DNA of 64,000 nucleotides from Candidatus Flexicrinis proximus (GTDB taxonomy: Bacteria; Chloroflexota; Anaerolineae; Aggregatilineales; Phototrophicaceae), in assembly GCA_016712885.1 (NCBI GenBank), contig JADJQF010000003.1:248001-312000 (forward strand), read 5' to 3'. Below the pieces are notes generated by a model. That model was not told the DNA's origin. It ran no database searches and worked only from the letters and a program-made list of their open reading frames with translations. Position numbers and translations under genes: made by a program. Below, piece by piece: positions 8,462-17,286 of the stretch (its first letter is position 1; every line of letters starts with the position of its first letter).

Positions 8462-9520
8462 TTCACTGCACGACACATGTAATGTCACAGGTGGAGGGTG
8501 AGGGAGAAGCGGTAGGATTGAGGGATGCGTAAGGTCACGGATCGCATCAAGACCGCGTCGAAAAACACTCAGGCGACTTCCCCGACCGCGTGTTGGCCGG
8601 GGAAGCCGCACACCGAGCGAATAGACCAGAAAATAAGCGACGGTCAGCACCAGCAGCAGTCGTTCGGCATGGTCTGGCTGCCAGATGTGCGACAGGTGCC
8701 AGCCAAAGCCGTCGCTTTTCAAATCACGAAATCCGACTTCCTGCTGAAAGCGTTGGCCATAGGCCCTCGGATCGATGGCCGTCGAGCTCACAAGGCACCA
8801 CGGTTGGGCATAGCCTGCCTCCCATACAGTCGCCACGTGCAGGCGAAGCCAGCCGTTCTTCTTGAAAACATCGCCGTAACTCTGCCATTCTTGTGCTGGA
8901 GCCGCCCGGTTTTTGAGGGACGTTTCTTTTCCCTGCGCATCGCGAAAACGGGTGGTTCCCTGAACCCGGAAAAACACGCGCACCCCCAGCCCCTCAACCG
9001 CCCGAATCAAAGCCGGAGAGGTGCCAATGCCCCGGTCCGCCAGCAGCCAGAACCGCTGATCCGGACAGTGGCATAGCACACGGGCCACCAGTGCGGCAAT
9101 GAGCTGCACCTGTCCTTCAACCGGATACTGCTCGGGAGAATAACAGCGCCAGACCACCGGAATACAGCCGTCCTTGACGGCTACCCCGACGACCATGACA
9201 CTCAAATGGTCACTGAGTTTGGTCTCATCCACCAGGAGGCGCAACTCGCTGAGCTTGAGGGAGGTCAACACCTGTTGAATCCAGGCGTCCTGAAGCGTTG
9301 CAATCTCCACCCGCGGATTGGCAAGGAAGCGCTGTAGGCGGCGATATTGGCTGGCCGCCTGCCCCAACGGTCTGAGCGCCAGGGCAATCGAGCCGAGGCG
9401 GCAGCTTTGTGTTGCGACCACGCCAAGCGTGAAGGCCTGCAAAACGCGCTTGATTTTGCAGGCGAGCGGAAGGGCTTTCACAATTTCATTGAGGCTGTGA
9501 TAAAGTGGAAGTGAGTTCAT
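8264..9520 (-). CDS. IS4-family transposase, reading out of the IS into flanking repeats
   Basis: DDE transposase with the acidic triad at Asp98 (LLVDETKLSD), Asp162 (WLLADRGIG) and Glu261. The IS4 signature Y-x2-R-x3-E-x6-K is exact at Tyr254, Arg257, Glu261 and Lys268. The family part ends near residue 340. The frame has no stop before the IS end, so the last 66 residues (from EARRGG onward) are translated host repeat DNA ending at 8264. The product would be 418 residues rather than about 353. Whether this tail affects activity is unknown. It lies inside the element with terminal repeats at 8462 and 9609. Confidence 0.9.
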   Translation of the reverse strand: MNSLPLYHSLNEIVKALPLACKIKRVLQAFTLGVVATQSCRLGSIALALRPLGQAASQYRRLQRFLANPRVEIATLQDAWIQQVLTSLKLSELRLLVDETKLSDHLSVMVVGVAVKDGCIPVVWRCYSPEQYPVEGQVQLIAALVARVLCHCPDQRFWLLADRGIGTSPALIRAVEGLGVRVFFRVQGTTRFRDAQGKETSLKNRAAPAQEWQSYGDVFKKNGWLRLHVATVWEAGYAQPWCLVSSTAIDPRAYGQRFQQEVGFRDLKSDGFGWHLSHIWQPDHAERLLLVLTVAYFLVYSLGVRLPRPTRGRGSRLSVFRRGLDAIRDLTHPSILPLLPHPPPVTLHVSCSEARRGGLLRRWRPDLSRAAYGDSYLTPGPSPSGEGVFAAGDVRPEPCGLRGKPPQPRPLSERRGGF

Positions 9521-9609
9521 CCGTCGTATCGTGTTTGTTGTGGTGACAACACTTTGACGGATGAACTCTTTTCTTTATACCCCCAACCTTACGAGTGTCG
9601 TGCAGTGAA
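8462..9609 (-). mobile_element. IS4-family insertion sequence, 1,148 bp, with 8-bp target duplication
   Basis: Both ends carry the inverted repeat TTCACTGCACGACAC (8462-8476, and its complement at 9595-9609), with partial similarity continuing inward. The sequence CTCCGAGC occurs directly outside each end (8454-8461 and 9610-9617), an 8-bp target-site duplication. Removing the element and one duplication copy rebuilds an unbroken repeat palindrome identical in plan to its neighbours, so the insertion point is certain to the base. It carries one transposase gene on the minus strand. The intact ends and duplication suggest a fairly recent insertion. Confidence 0.92.
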
Positions 9610-9640
9610 CTCCGAGCGGAGAGGGGCCGGGGGTGAGGTT
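9610..9640. repeat. Right-hand remainder of the IS-split palindromic repeat
   Basis: Begins with the second target-duplication copy CTCCGAGC, then CGGAGAGGGG and CCGGGGGTGAGGTTCCC. Joined to the left half at 8441-8461 it makes a complete repeat unit. It ends about 22 bases before the stop of livM. Confidence 0.8.
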
Positions 9641-9662
9641 CCCTTTCGCGGTTCGTTGGCGG

Positions 9663-10725
9663 CTACTTCCTCCGCCGCCTCATCTGCGTCCACGTCCCCA
9701 CGATCCCGAACGGGAACACCAGCACCACGCCCACGAAGATGAACCCCAGGATCATCAGCCAGCTGTCTCCAATGTCGATTACCGTCGAGCCAATCGTGAT
9801 TGTCGCCTCCCGAAGGAAGACGTCCGCCAGCGTCAGCCCGGAAGCGCCCAGGATCGGCCCTGTAAACGTCCCCACGCCGCCGATGATCGTCATCAACAGC
9901 GCATCGACCGTATGCGATACCGCCAGTACCTCCGGCCCAACTTTCTTGGCCAGCAGCGCGTGGATGATCCCGGCCATCCCGGCCAGCATCCCCGCCGCCG
10001 TGATCGACAGCAGCTTGAACCGCAGCGTATTGAACCCGATCGCCTGCGCCCGCATCTCGTTCTCGCGGATCGCCTTCATCACCGCGCCTGCCGGTGAACC
10101 CACCAGCCGGCGGATGAACATGAACGTCCCGGCAAACAGCGCCAGCGCCAGGTAGTACAGGTTGATCCGGCTCTGCGCCGCATCGATCCAGGCCGGCACG
10201 GCCGCCAGTGCGAATCCGTCCTCGCCGCCGGTCACTGACCACCGCGTGAAGAAGATCCACACCATCTCCGCCACCGCCAGCGTGAAGATCGCAAAGTACA
10301 CGCCCCTCAGCCGCAGCGTTGCCAGCCCGATCCCTAGCCCCAGCAGCGCGCACACGCCCAGCACCACCGCCACACCCACGAAGAACGCTAGGTCCGGCGG
10401 CAGTCCGCTCTGCTGCGCGATCATCCCAAGCAGGTAGCCGCCCAGCCCGAAGAACATCGCATGCCCGAAGCTGATCACGCCGGTAAACCCGAACATCAGG
10501 TTGTAGCTCATCACCAGCACCGACAGCGCAAAGATATCGATCAGGATCGACATCCAGTACACCGAGCTGCCGGACATGATGAACCGCTGTCCGCGCGGCA
10601 CCCCCGAATGGGCTGCTCCCCGTCAGCCAGCCGATCAGATGCGGGAAAAGGATCAGCAGCGCCAGGATCACCGCAAAGATGCCGTCAGTCTTGACCCAGT
10701 GGACCAATCGGTTCGAGGTCGGCAT
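9663..10725 (-). CDS. livM: Branched-chain amino-acid-type ABC permease LivM, frameshifted near its start
   Basis: Inner-membrane permease of the HAAT family. After the shift the 312-residue stretch has MSYNLMFGFTGVISFGHAMFFGLGGY, the LivM signature, several membrane helices and ENEMRAQAIGFNT (cytoplasmic loop contacting the ATPase). The true N-terminus, MPTSNRLVHWVKTDG followed by a membrane helix, is in another frame and starts at 10725, overlapping the livH stop by one base (TGATG). An extra base in the C run at 10601-10605 explains the shift; removing it gives 353 residues. Last gene of the Liv operon, ending beside the repeat/IS region. Substrate could be amino acids, urea or amides. Confidence 0.88.
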
Positions 10726-11747
10726 CAGCGGTCCTCCCCGAACAATCCCTTGGGACGCAGCAGCAGCACAAACGCCAGCAGCAGCATCGGCGCCAGGCTC
10801 GCCCACACCGTGCCGATCTCCGGCCTCACGCTGAACTGTTCCATTGCCGCCCAGCCCAGCCCGACGATGAAGCTCCCCACCGCCGTGCCTTCAAAGCTGC
10901 CCAGCCCGCCCAGCACGATCACCGCGATTCCCGCCAGCAGGAAGGTCGCCCCCAGCGAATTCGTCGCGCCCAGGAACGGCACCGCGATCCCTCCGCCAAA
11001 CGCCGCCAGCGCGCAGCCGATTGTGAACACCAGCGTGAACACCGCCCGCACGTTGATCCCCAGTGCCGACACCATTTCCGGGTCCTGCACGCCCGCCCGG
11101 ATGATGATCCCGATCCGCGTCCGCCTCAGCAGCAGGATCACCAGCGCCATCACCAGCAGCCCGACCCCGATCACGAACAGCCGGTACGTACTGAACTGCT
11201 GCCCGAAGACGAAGAACTGCAGATCCTGCAGCGGCAGCCGCACCGTCCAGCTGTATGGGGATGGCCCCCACGCCAGCTTAATCACTTCCAGCAGGATAAT
11301 CGAGACGCCGAATGTCAGCACCAGTTGGAACAGCGCGCGCTTGTACAGCGGTCGCAGCAGGCCGCGCTCCAGCACATAGCCGAGCGCCGCGCCCACGGCT
11401 GTCGCCACAATCAGCGCCAGGATGAACCGCAGCCCCACGTCCTCGATCGAGCCGCCAAACCGGAACAATCCCATCTCCGGGTGCATCACGTCGTAGGTCA
11501 GGTACGCCCCCAGCATAAAATAGCCGCCTTGGGCAAAGTTCAGGATGTCCATCAACCCGAAGATCAGCGACAGTCCCGCGGCCACCAGGAACAGCAGCAT
11601 CGCCCGCAGCACACCGGTCAGCAGCGTAATCGAGAACGTCCCGATATCGTAATTGGCCGCATAAAACGTAAACACCAGCAGGGCGCCGAACAGCACGAGT
11701 GTCGTCGTGACCGATTCCCTGCGGGCCGGAAGCAATCCTTTCAGCAT
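10725..11747 (-). CDS. livH: Branched-chain amino-acid-type ABC permease LivH
   Basis: Intact 340-residue inner-membrane protein with about eight predicted helices. LSLIFGLMDILNFAQGGYFMLGAY (near residues 60-83) is the LivH signature, and RAGVQDPEMVSALGINVRAVF (near 218) is the ATPase-contact loop. The C-terminus RPKGLFGE is typical of LivH. It pairs with LivM to form the channel. The start is 32 bases after the livF stop and the stop overlaps livM, so it is translationally coupled downstream. It has a longer N-terminus than E. coli LivH, with an extra hydrophobic segment. Confidence 0.92.
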   Translation of the reverse strand: MLKGLLPARRESVTTTLVLFGALLVFTFYAANYDIGTFSITLLTGVLRAMLLFLVAAGLSLIFGLMDILNFAQGGYFMLGAYLTYDVMHPEMGLFRFGGSIEDVGLRFILALIVATAVGAALGYVLERGLLRPLYKRALFQLVLTFGVSIILLEVIKLAWGPSPYSWTVRLPLQDLQFFVFGQQFSTYRLFVIGVGLLVMALVILLLRRTRIGIIIRAGVQDPEMVSALGINVRAVFTLVFTIGCALAAFGGGIAVPFLGATNSLGATFLLAGIAVIVLGGLGSFEGTAVGSFIVGLGWAAMEQFSVRPEIGTVWASLAPMLLLAFVLLLRPKGLFGEDR

Positions 11748-11779
11748 CAGGCCACCCCCAGGTAGCGTTGGACCGTGGC

Positions 11780-12451
11780 TTAGTCGCGCACCAGGTCTGC
11801 CATCATGCCGGCCTGCACGCTGTGCCCATCGTCGATGATCACATAGCGATCTGCCAACCGGCTCGCGACCCGGTAATTCTGTTCGACCAGCAGCACCGTC
11901 TTGTCGGCCGCCAGCTGCCGTATCGCCGCCATCAACTGCTCAATAATCACCGGCGCCAACCCTTCGCTTGGCTCGTCGATCAGCAGCAGGCGGTTGTGCG
12001 GCACCAGCGCCCGCGCAATCGCCAGCATCTGCTGCTGCCCGCCCGACAGGCTGCCGCCCCGCAGATGCGACAGGCGCTTCAGGTCGGGGAACAGGTCGAA
12101 GATAAACTGTTCGGTCTGCGCCAGGTCGCCTCGTTTACGCTCGCTGATCCGTAGGTTTTCGGTCACCGTCAGCTCGCGGAAAATCGCGCGGTGTTCCGGC
12201 ACATAGCCGATCCCCGTCCGCGCGATGTCATGTGTGCTCCGCGCGTTCAGCCGCTGCCCGTCGAACTCCACGCTTCCCTGTGTCGGCGGCGTCATGCCCA
12301 TGATCGTCCGCAGCGTGGTCGTCTTTCCTGCGCCGTTCCGCCCCAGCAGCACTGTGATGCTGCCTGCCGGAACAGTGAACTCGACGCCCTCCAGGATGTG
12401 GAACTGGCCGATAAATGTGTGGATGCCTGTCAGCGCCAGCACGTCGCTCAT
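11780..12451 (-). CDS. livF: ABC transporter ATP-binding protein LivF
   Basis: Cytoplasmic ATPase of 223 residues. Walker A GRNGAGKTT is near residues 38-46, the signature LSGGQQQMLAIARAL near 133-147, and Walker B RLLLIDEPSEGLAP near 154-167. The LRTIMGMTPPTQGSVEFDG and PSEGLAPVI features place it in the LivF rather than LivG branch. Its start codon overlaps the livG stop by four bases (ATGA), so the two ATPases are co-translated and probably act as a heterodimer. Confidence 0.95.
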   Translation of the reverse strand: MSDVLALTGIHTFIGQFHILEGVEFTVPAGSITVLLGRNGAGKTTTLRTIMGMTPPTQGSVEFDGQRLNARSTHDIARTGIGYVPEHRAIFRELTVTENLRISERKRGDLAQTEQFIFDLFPDLKRLSHLRGGSLSGGQQQMLAIARALVPHNRLLLIDEPSEGLAPVIIEQLMAAIRQLAADKTVLLVEQNYRVASRLADRYVIIDDGHSVQAGMMADLVRD

Positions 12452-13225
12452 GGCGCCACCTTGCCAGGCAGGTCGTACAGTTCGCCGAGGTAAACCTTTT
12501 GGACCAGCGCGTTGGCTGAAATCTCCGCTGGCGTGCCTTCCGCCAGCACCTGTCCGAGGTTCATGACCGTGATCCGGTCACAGGCGTTCATCACGACGTT
12601 CATATTATGCTCGACCAGAATCAGCGTTCTGCCTCCCAGCGCCCGCACCCGGTCAATGATCGTCATCAGTTCGGGGACCTGCTCGGACGCCATACCGGCC
12701 GTCGGCTCGTCCAGCAGCAACAGTTTCCGGGTCCGCGGCCAGCAGGATCGCCAGCTCCAGCTTGCGCTTGCCGCCATGCGGAAGGATGCTCGCCGGGATG
12801 TCCGCGAACTCCCGCAGCCCGACGATTTCCAGCGCTTCGAAGGCGCGGCTCACGTAGTTCTTCAGGCTCGACGCGCGGCGCAGCAGTCTGAAATTGTCTT
12901 GCCCCAGAGCCTGTGCGGCCAGCCGCACGTTCTCGTGTACGGTCAGGTTTGGAAACAGGTTGATGATCTGGAATGAGCGTCCGATGCCGAGGTGCGCGCG
13001 GCGGTGCAGCGGCACATTCGTGATGTCTTTGCCCTCGAACAGCACCTTGCCGCGCGTGGGCAGAAAGTTGCCGCACAGCAGGTTGAACAGCGTGGTCTTG
13101 CCCGCGCCGTTCGGCCCGATCACCGCGTGGGTCGTTCCCGCTTCGACTGCGATTGAGACGTCGCTGACGGCCACCAGGCCGCCGAACGCCTTTGTCAGAT
13201 GTTGGGTTTGAAGAAGGTTCGTCAT
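12448..13225 (-). CDS. livG: ABC transporter ATP-binding protein LivG, frameshifted
   Basis: The N-terminal part has FGGLVAVSDVSI, Walker A GPNGAGKTTLF and the LivG-specific GIGRSFQIINLFPNLTVHENV; the downstream part, in another frame, has KLLLLDEPTAGM (Walker B), LILVEHNMNVVM and the conserved QVLAEGTPAEI end. The frames meet near 12728, where CCGGAAACTG stands for CCGAAACTG: one extra base. Corrected length is 258 residues, normal for LivG. I start at the ATG at 13225; an upstream TTG is possible but has a weaker context. The signature motif region LPHGGKRKLELAI departs slightly from the usual LSYGxxRxLEIA. Encoded right after the binding protein. Confidence 0.9.
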
Positions 13226-13257
13226 TTTCAACAATCAAAATAGAGCGCAAAAGAGAC

Positions 13258-13285
13258 AGGCGGACGGCACATTGACCGTCCGCCT
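13258..13285 (-). terminator. Intercistronic hairpin between binding protein and livG
   Basis: AGGCGGACGG and CCGTCCGCCT form a perfect 10-bp stem with an 8-base loop, 22 bases downstream of the binding-protein stop. On the minus strand it is followed by GTCTCTTTTG, a weak U-tract. This place is typical for a partial terminator or mRNA-protecting hairpin that gives more binding protein than membrane components. Confidence 0.6.
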
Positions 13286-13307
13286 GAAAACGCGCAGCTA
13301 CTTCTAA

Positions 13308-14630
13308 TTATTCAGTGGCCGCAGCTTCGAGCGCCGGGGTAACCACGTCGGTCACATAGGCCTCGTTCAGCGCGCAGCGGTCCGCGAATGCTTCCGGCAG
13401 AAGGCACGGCGGATTTGTCCCGAGCTGGTCGACTTCGGCGATCAGTTCCCACATCTTGAATTCGGGATCGTCGAGATTGATCAGGCGGCCGACATACATC
13501 GGAACCATCGCCTGATGGTCGCCTGGACGGATGAAGTACCAGCCCTTCGGACCTTCGAAGGCCAGGCCTTCAAGCTGCGGGATCAGGTCGGCTGGGAGCG
13601 TGGCGCCCTCAGTAGCCGTGACCGCAGCGCTCAGAGCCTGGGCAGTCGCGAACGCACATTCGGTGAACAAGTCGGGATAGTCCACCGCGCCTGCGGCGGT
13701 GGTTACCGCGACATGCTTTTCGATCAGCCAGTCGTTGATCTCAGTCTGCGGGAACGTATAGTGGTAAACGCCGGCAGCAACGCCGCCAATCACGCTCGGA
13801 TCGGCCAGCCGCACAAAGTCGTTGCTGTTGATCGCGCCGATGACCGCCATCTGCTCAATCAGGCCCACTTCCGCGATCTGCTGGTTCAGCGCGACCGTCG
13901 TGTCGCCCGCCCAGATCGGCAGCAGCACTTCCGCGCCGCTGTCCTTGACCTGCTGCAGATAAGCCGTGAAGTCGGTGGTTTCCAGCGGGGCGTAAATCAC
14001 TTCGCTGACAAACTCGACGCCGTACGCGGCAAGGGTCGCTTCATACGCGGCAGCCGAAGCACGCCCGAAGTCGTAATCGGCGGCAAGGATGATCCATTTG
14101 CTGCCCAACTCGGTCGCGAACGAGGCCAGCGCCAGCGAGTCCTGCGCCGTGTTGCGGCAGACGCGGAATGTATTCAGGTTGAAATTCGCGCCGGTGATAT
14201 TGGGCGATGCACCCGGGGCAGCGAACAGGATCGTGTCGTAGTCGAGCGCTACCTGCTGCAGGCCGAGGGTCACGCCGGACGACGGAGAACCCACCAGCAG
14301 TTCAACGCCTTCCTGTTCGATCAGTTCACGTGCCTGCTGGCTGCCGGTATCCGCATTGCTGGCGTTGTCGCGGACCACAATCTCCACGGGACGTCCCGCG
14401 ATGGTCAGATCGGCCAACGCTGCGTCAAGGCTCTCGTACTCGGCCGGGTCGATGCCAGCGGCATACAACAGGCCGAGCTTGAAGCCCATTTCAAGTTCAA
14501 TACCATAGACTGCCAGCGCGCCGGACTGGTCGGTCAGGAGACCAATCTTCAGCGGCGTGGCATCCTGCGCCGTCGAGCCAAACGCAAGCAGCGCAGCCAG
14601 AACTAACAAGACCAAAACTTTGAAACGCAT
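13308..14630 (-). CDS. ABC transporter substrate-binding protein of the Liv operon
   Basis: A 440-residue exported receptor. Signal peptide MRFKVLVLLVLAALLAFGST (cleavage near STA-QD), then TPLKIGLLTDQSGALAVYG, the start of a type I (Peripla_BP_6) binding fold. EGVELLVGSPSSGVTLGLQQVA and the ILAADYDFGRASAAAYEATLA segment are typical of amide/amino-acid receptors. The C-terminal extension with cysteines at PPCLLPE and DRCAL may form a disulfide. A strong GGAGGG site precedes the ATG. It is first in the operon, followed by the hairpin at 13258 and then livG-livF-livH-livM. The short GSKW and FIRPGDHQA features recall the amide/urea receptors, so the ligand may not be leucine-type. Confidence 0.9.
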   Translation of the reverse strand: MRFKVLVLLVLAALLAFGSTAQDATPLKIGLLTDQSGALAVYGIELEMGFKLGLLYAAGIDPAEYESLDAALADLTIAGRPVEIVVRDNASNADTGSQQARELIEQEGVELLVGSPSSGVTLGLQQVALDYDTILFAAPGASPNITGANFNLNTFRVCRNTAQDSLALASFATELGSKWIILAADYDFGRASAAAYEATLAAYGVEFVSEVIYAPLETTDFTAYLQQVKDSGAEVLLPIWAGDTTVALNQQIAEVGLIEQMAVIGAINSNDFVRLADPSVIGGVAAGVYHYTFPQTEINDWLIEKHVAVTTAAGAVDYPDLFTECAFATAQALSAAVTATEGATLPADLIPQLEGLAFEGPKGWYFIRPGDHQAMVPMYVGRLINLDDPEFKMWELIAEVDQLGTNPPCLLPEAFADRCALNEAYVTDVVTPALEAAATE

Positions 14631-14739
14631 TTTTCAATCCCTCCAAAGGATTTTCAACCTCACACTGCGCGTTGACCGCGCGATCAACAGTCTAACGTGG
14701 ATTCAATTCGCTACCAATGGTAGTTCTGACTAATCTTTG

Positions 14740-15795
14740 TTAAGCCTCGATCAAGGCGTGAAAGGCTGCGTTGAACTCAACCGGCTTCTCGATAAACGGC
14801 GTATGACCGCACTCCGGTAAGGCGAGAATTGTGACGTTTCCGCCTTGTTGTTGATACTTGCTAAGCACATCCAGCGTCTGCGAGACCATCGGCTGTGATG
14901 GCATCACTTCTGCTCCCGGCCATCCCGGCACAACGCCGAACGCGCCCAGCGTGCCGAGGTCAAAGAACGACATATCGCTGACGATCTGGTCGTCGTTCCC
15001 ATAGACATAGAGCACCGGCGGCTTAACGGGATTGCGCCAGATCTTGCTGACATCACCCGCATACTTTGGGGACAGCGCGTTGATTGGGCCGGATACTCCC
15101 GGCGCCACGTTTGGCCAGTTCGCCGAAGCGGTCATATCGCCCGGGTACTGCTGCGGTCCGACGTGTTCCGACAGCAGCGACGACAGCAGTTCTTCCTCAC
15201 GTGCCGGTTTGAACGGTGGCTTGAAGTAGAACTTCAGCAGGATGTCGCGTGGGCTGTTCGGTGCGCTTGAACGGTCGCCGTCGGCCATTGCCTGCGCGAA
15301 TCCGGGGTTGACGGTGCCGCCGCCCGACCCTGCATAATCCTCGTAGCAGGGTGTGCCTTCAAGACCCTTGCAGCCGCCAAAGCCGTAGGGCGAACCTGTC
15401 GCGGCCAGCGTAACGCTCAGAATGCGCGGCGCGTAGTCAGTCATCAGGCGGAAACAGACAACACCGCCCAGACTGTGTCCGGCAATGTGCGCTTTCTCGA
15501 TGTCGAGGGTATCCATCAGGGCTGCGATGTCGTCTGCGAGGTCTCCTGCTCCGCGCGTCGAGTCGATGAGTTTGCTGCGGTCCGCGTCACCATAACCGCG
15601 CAGGTCAGGCGCGATTCCTCGGTAGCCCGGAGGAAGTGCGACCATCGTTTCTTCCCAGAACGTCGCGCTGCTGGCGTTGCCATGGATAAAGACGACAGGT
15701 ATGCCGCTGACTGGACCGCTGAATAGTACGCGCGTCGTGATGCGCGCCGAGGTCACAGTTTTGGCTTCGACGCCGGGGAGTGTTGGAATAGACAT
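14740..15795 (-). CDS. Alpha/beta hydrolase
   Basis: The 351-residue protein has the alpha/beta-hydrolase order: oxyanion stretch VVFIHGNASSATFWE (near residues 34-48), nucleophile elbow GHSLGG near residues 106-111 (serine in the middle), an acid candidate in VYGNDDQIVSD, and the catalytic histidine in PECGHTPFIEKP. A long insertion of about 100 residues between the elbow and the acid forms a cap that would set specificity. No signal peptide. It stands alone between the Liv operon and zwf, on the same strand. Substrate not predictable; epoxide hydrolases and esterases share this plan. Confidence 0.85.
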   Translation of the reverse strand: MSIPTLPGVEAKTVTSARITTRVLFSGPVSGIPVVFIHGNASSATFWEETMVALPPGYRGIAPDLRGYGDADRSKLIDSTRGAGDLADDIAALMDTLDIEKAHIAGHSLGGVVCFRLMTDYAPRILSVTLAATGSPYGFGGCKGLEGTPCYEDYAGSGGGTVNPGFAQAMADGDRSSAPNSPRDILLKFYFKPPFKPAREEELLSSLLSEHVGPQQYPGDMTASANWPNVAPGVSGPINALSPKYAGDVSKIWRNPVKPPVLYVYGNDDQIVSDMSFFDLGTLGAFGVVPGWPGAEVMPSQPMVSQTLDVLSKYQQQGGNVTILALPECGHTPFIEKPVEFNAAFHALIEA

Positions 15796-15838
15796 TGGGG
15801 CAAGTCTCCTTTGAACCAGACCCGCCCGAATATACCGC

Positions 15839-17284
15839 CTAAGTCTCCAGATCGCCCACCCGCCACACTCGTCCGCTGCGCGCCAGCATCACGTCGGCGC
15901 TGGCCGGTCCCCATGTGCCAACCGGATACAGGTCGAGCAGCGGCGCGTTCGGGTTGTGTTCCCAGTCGAAGATGATCGGGTCGATGATGTCCCACGCAGC
16001 CTCGATCTCATCTGCCCGGGTAAACAGCGCAGGGTCACCATTTATCACGTCAAGCAGCAGTCGCTCGTAGCCGTCCGGGATTGCCCGGAACTCGTCTCGG
16101 TAGTGAAAGGTCATGTCCACGGGGCGCATCGCCTGCAGGCTGTCCGGAACCTTGGCCTGCACGGTAAGGTGGATGCCTTCGTCAGGCTGGATCTGCATCG
16201 AAAGCAGGTTGGGCATCAGGTCGTTGGCGTCGGTCCCTTTGAATAGGAGATGTGGCGGCCGCTTGAACTCGATTACGACCTCTGACTGTTTCCGGGCGAG
16301 CGCCTTGCCGGAACGCAGATAAAACGGCACACCCTGCCAGCGCCAATTGTCGATCGTCAGTTTGATCGCGGCGTAGGTGGGCGTCTGGCTGTCGGGAGCG
16401 ACTCCGGCAGTCTGCGCGTAGCCGTTGTACTGGGCGCGTACCGTATCATACGGCATCACAGGTCGCACCGCTTTGAGCACTTTCAGTTTCTCGTCGCGAA
16501 GCGCGTCGGCCTCAAACGAATTGGGCGGCTCCATCGCAACCAGCGTGAGCAGTTGGAGCAGGTGGTTCTGGAACATATCGCGCAGCACGCCTGCCGTATC
16601 GTAATAGTCGGCGCGGTGGCCGACATCGACCGATTCGGCAACGGTGATTTGGACCGAGTCGATCACGTTCCGGTTCCATATCGGCTCGAACATGCTGTTG
16701 GCGAACCGGAAAAATAGCAGGTTTTGTGCCGTCTCCTTGCCCAGGTAATGGTCGATGCGATACACCTGACGCTCGGTGAAGACGCCATGGATCGACCGAG
16801 TAAGTTCATGGGCCGTCTTGAGATTAACGCCAAACGGCTTCTCGACTACGATCCGCCGCCAGCCGCCGGCCTCGTTTGCCATGCCATGCGCTCCAAGCTG
16901 TTCGACGATTGGCGCGTACAGCTTCGGTGCGACCGAAAGATAGTACAGGCGGTTCTCGACATCTGCGGCGCACGCATCCAGCGCCGTTTGAACCTTGTCC
17001 ATCCCTTGCGGGTACGCCGCGTCCGCCGCTACGTAAGTAATCCGCTCCGCAAACTCGGCCCACTTGGCGTCATCGTACTGTTCCGGCACAAACGTGCTGG
17101 CGCCGGTCTGCATTCTGGCGCGAAACTCGTCGTCAGATATCTCGGAGCGTGACGTGCCGACAACCCTCACCTCTGGAGGCAGGCGACCTTTGACAAACTG
17201 GCTGTACAACGCGGGGACGAGCTTGCGCTGGGTGAGGTCGCCGGAAGCGCCGAAGATCACCACCGTGATTTGTTCGCTCATCAT
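15839..17284 (-). CDS. zwf: Glucose-6-phosphate 1-dehydrogenase
   Basis: First enzyme of the oxidative pentose-phosphate pathway: glucose 6-phosphate to 6-phosphogluconolactone with NADPH (or NADH). The cofactor loop GASGDLTQRK is at residues 12-21 and the active-site motif RIDHYLGKE at 176-184; VVEKPFG precedes it. Length 481 residues, normal. A longer open frame exists upstream, but the ATG at 17284 lies two bases after the gnd stop with GGGAG before it, so I choose that one. The second ATG, directly after it, is equally possible. Co-transcribed with gnd. Confidence 0.95.
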   Translation of the reverse strand: MMSEQITVVIFGASGDLTQRKLVPALYSQFVKGRLPPEVRVVGTSRSEISDDEFRARMQTGASTFVPEQYDDAKWAEFAERITYVAADAAYPQGMDKVQTALDACAADVENRLYYLSVAPKLYAPIVEQLGAHGMANEAGGWRRIVVEKPFGVNLKTAHELTRSIHGVFTERQVYRIDHYLGKETAQNLLFFRFANSMFEPIWNRNVIDSVQITVAESVDVGHRADYYDTAGVLRDMFQNHLLQLLTLVAMEPPNSFEADALRDEKLKVLKAVRPVMPYDTVRAQYNGYAQTAGVAPDSQTPTYAAIKLTIDNWRWQGVPFYLRSGKALARKQSEVVIEFKRPPHLLFKGTDANDLMPNLLSMQIQPDEGIHLTVQAKVPDSLQAMRPVDMTFHYRDEFRAIPDGYERLLLDVINGDPALFTRADEIEAAWDIIDPIIFDWEHNPNAPLLDLYPVGTWGPASADVMLARSGRVWRVGDLET

Positions 17285-17286
17285 CG

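Noticed and set aside
9589..10806. 405-residue minus-strand frame over livM
   Set aside because: Only its first part (MPTSNRLVHWVKTDG onward) is real, as the livM N-terminus; the rest is out-of-frame translation after the indel.
13515..14606. 363-residue open frame antisense to the Liv binding protein
   Set aside because: Mirror of a well-supported exported receptor; no motif.
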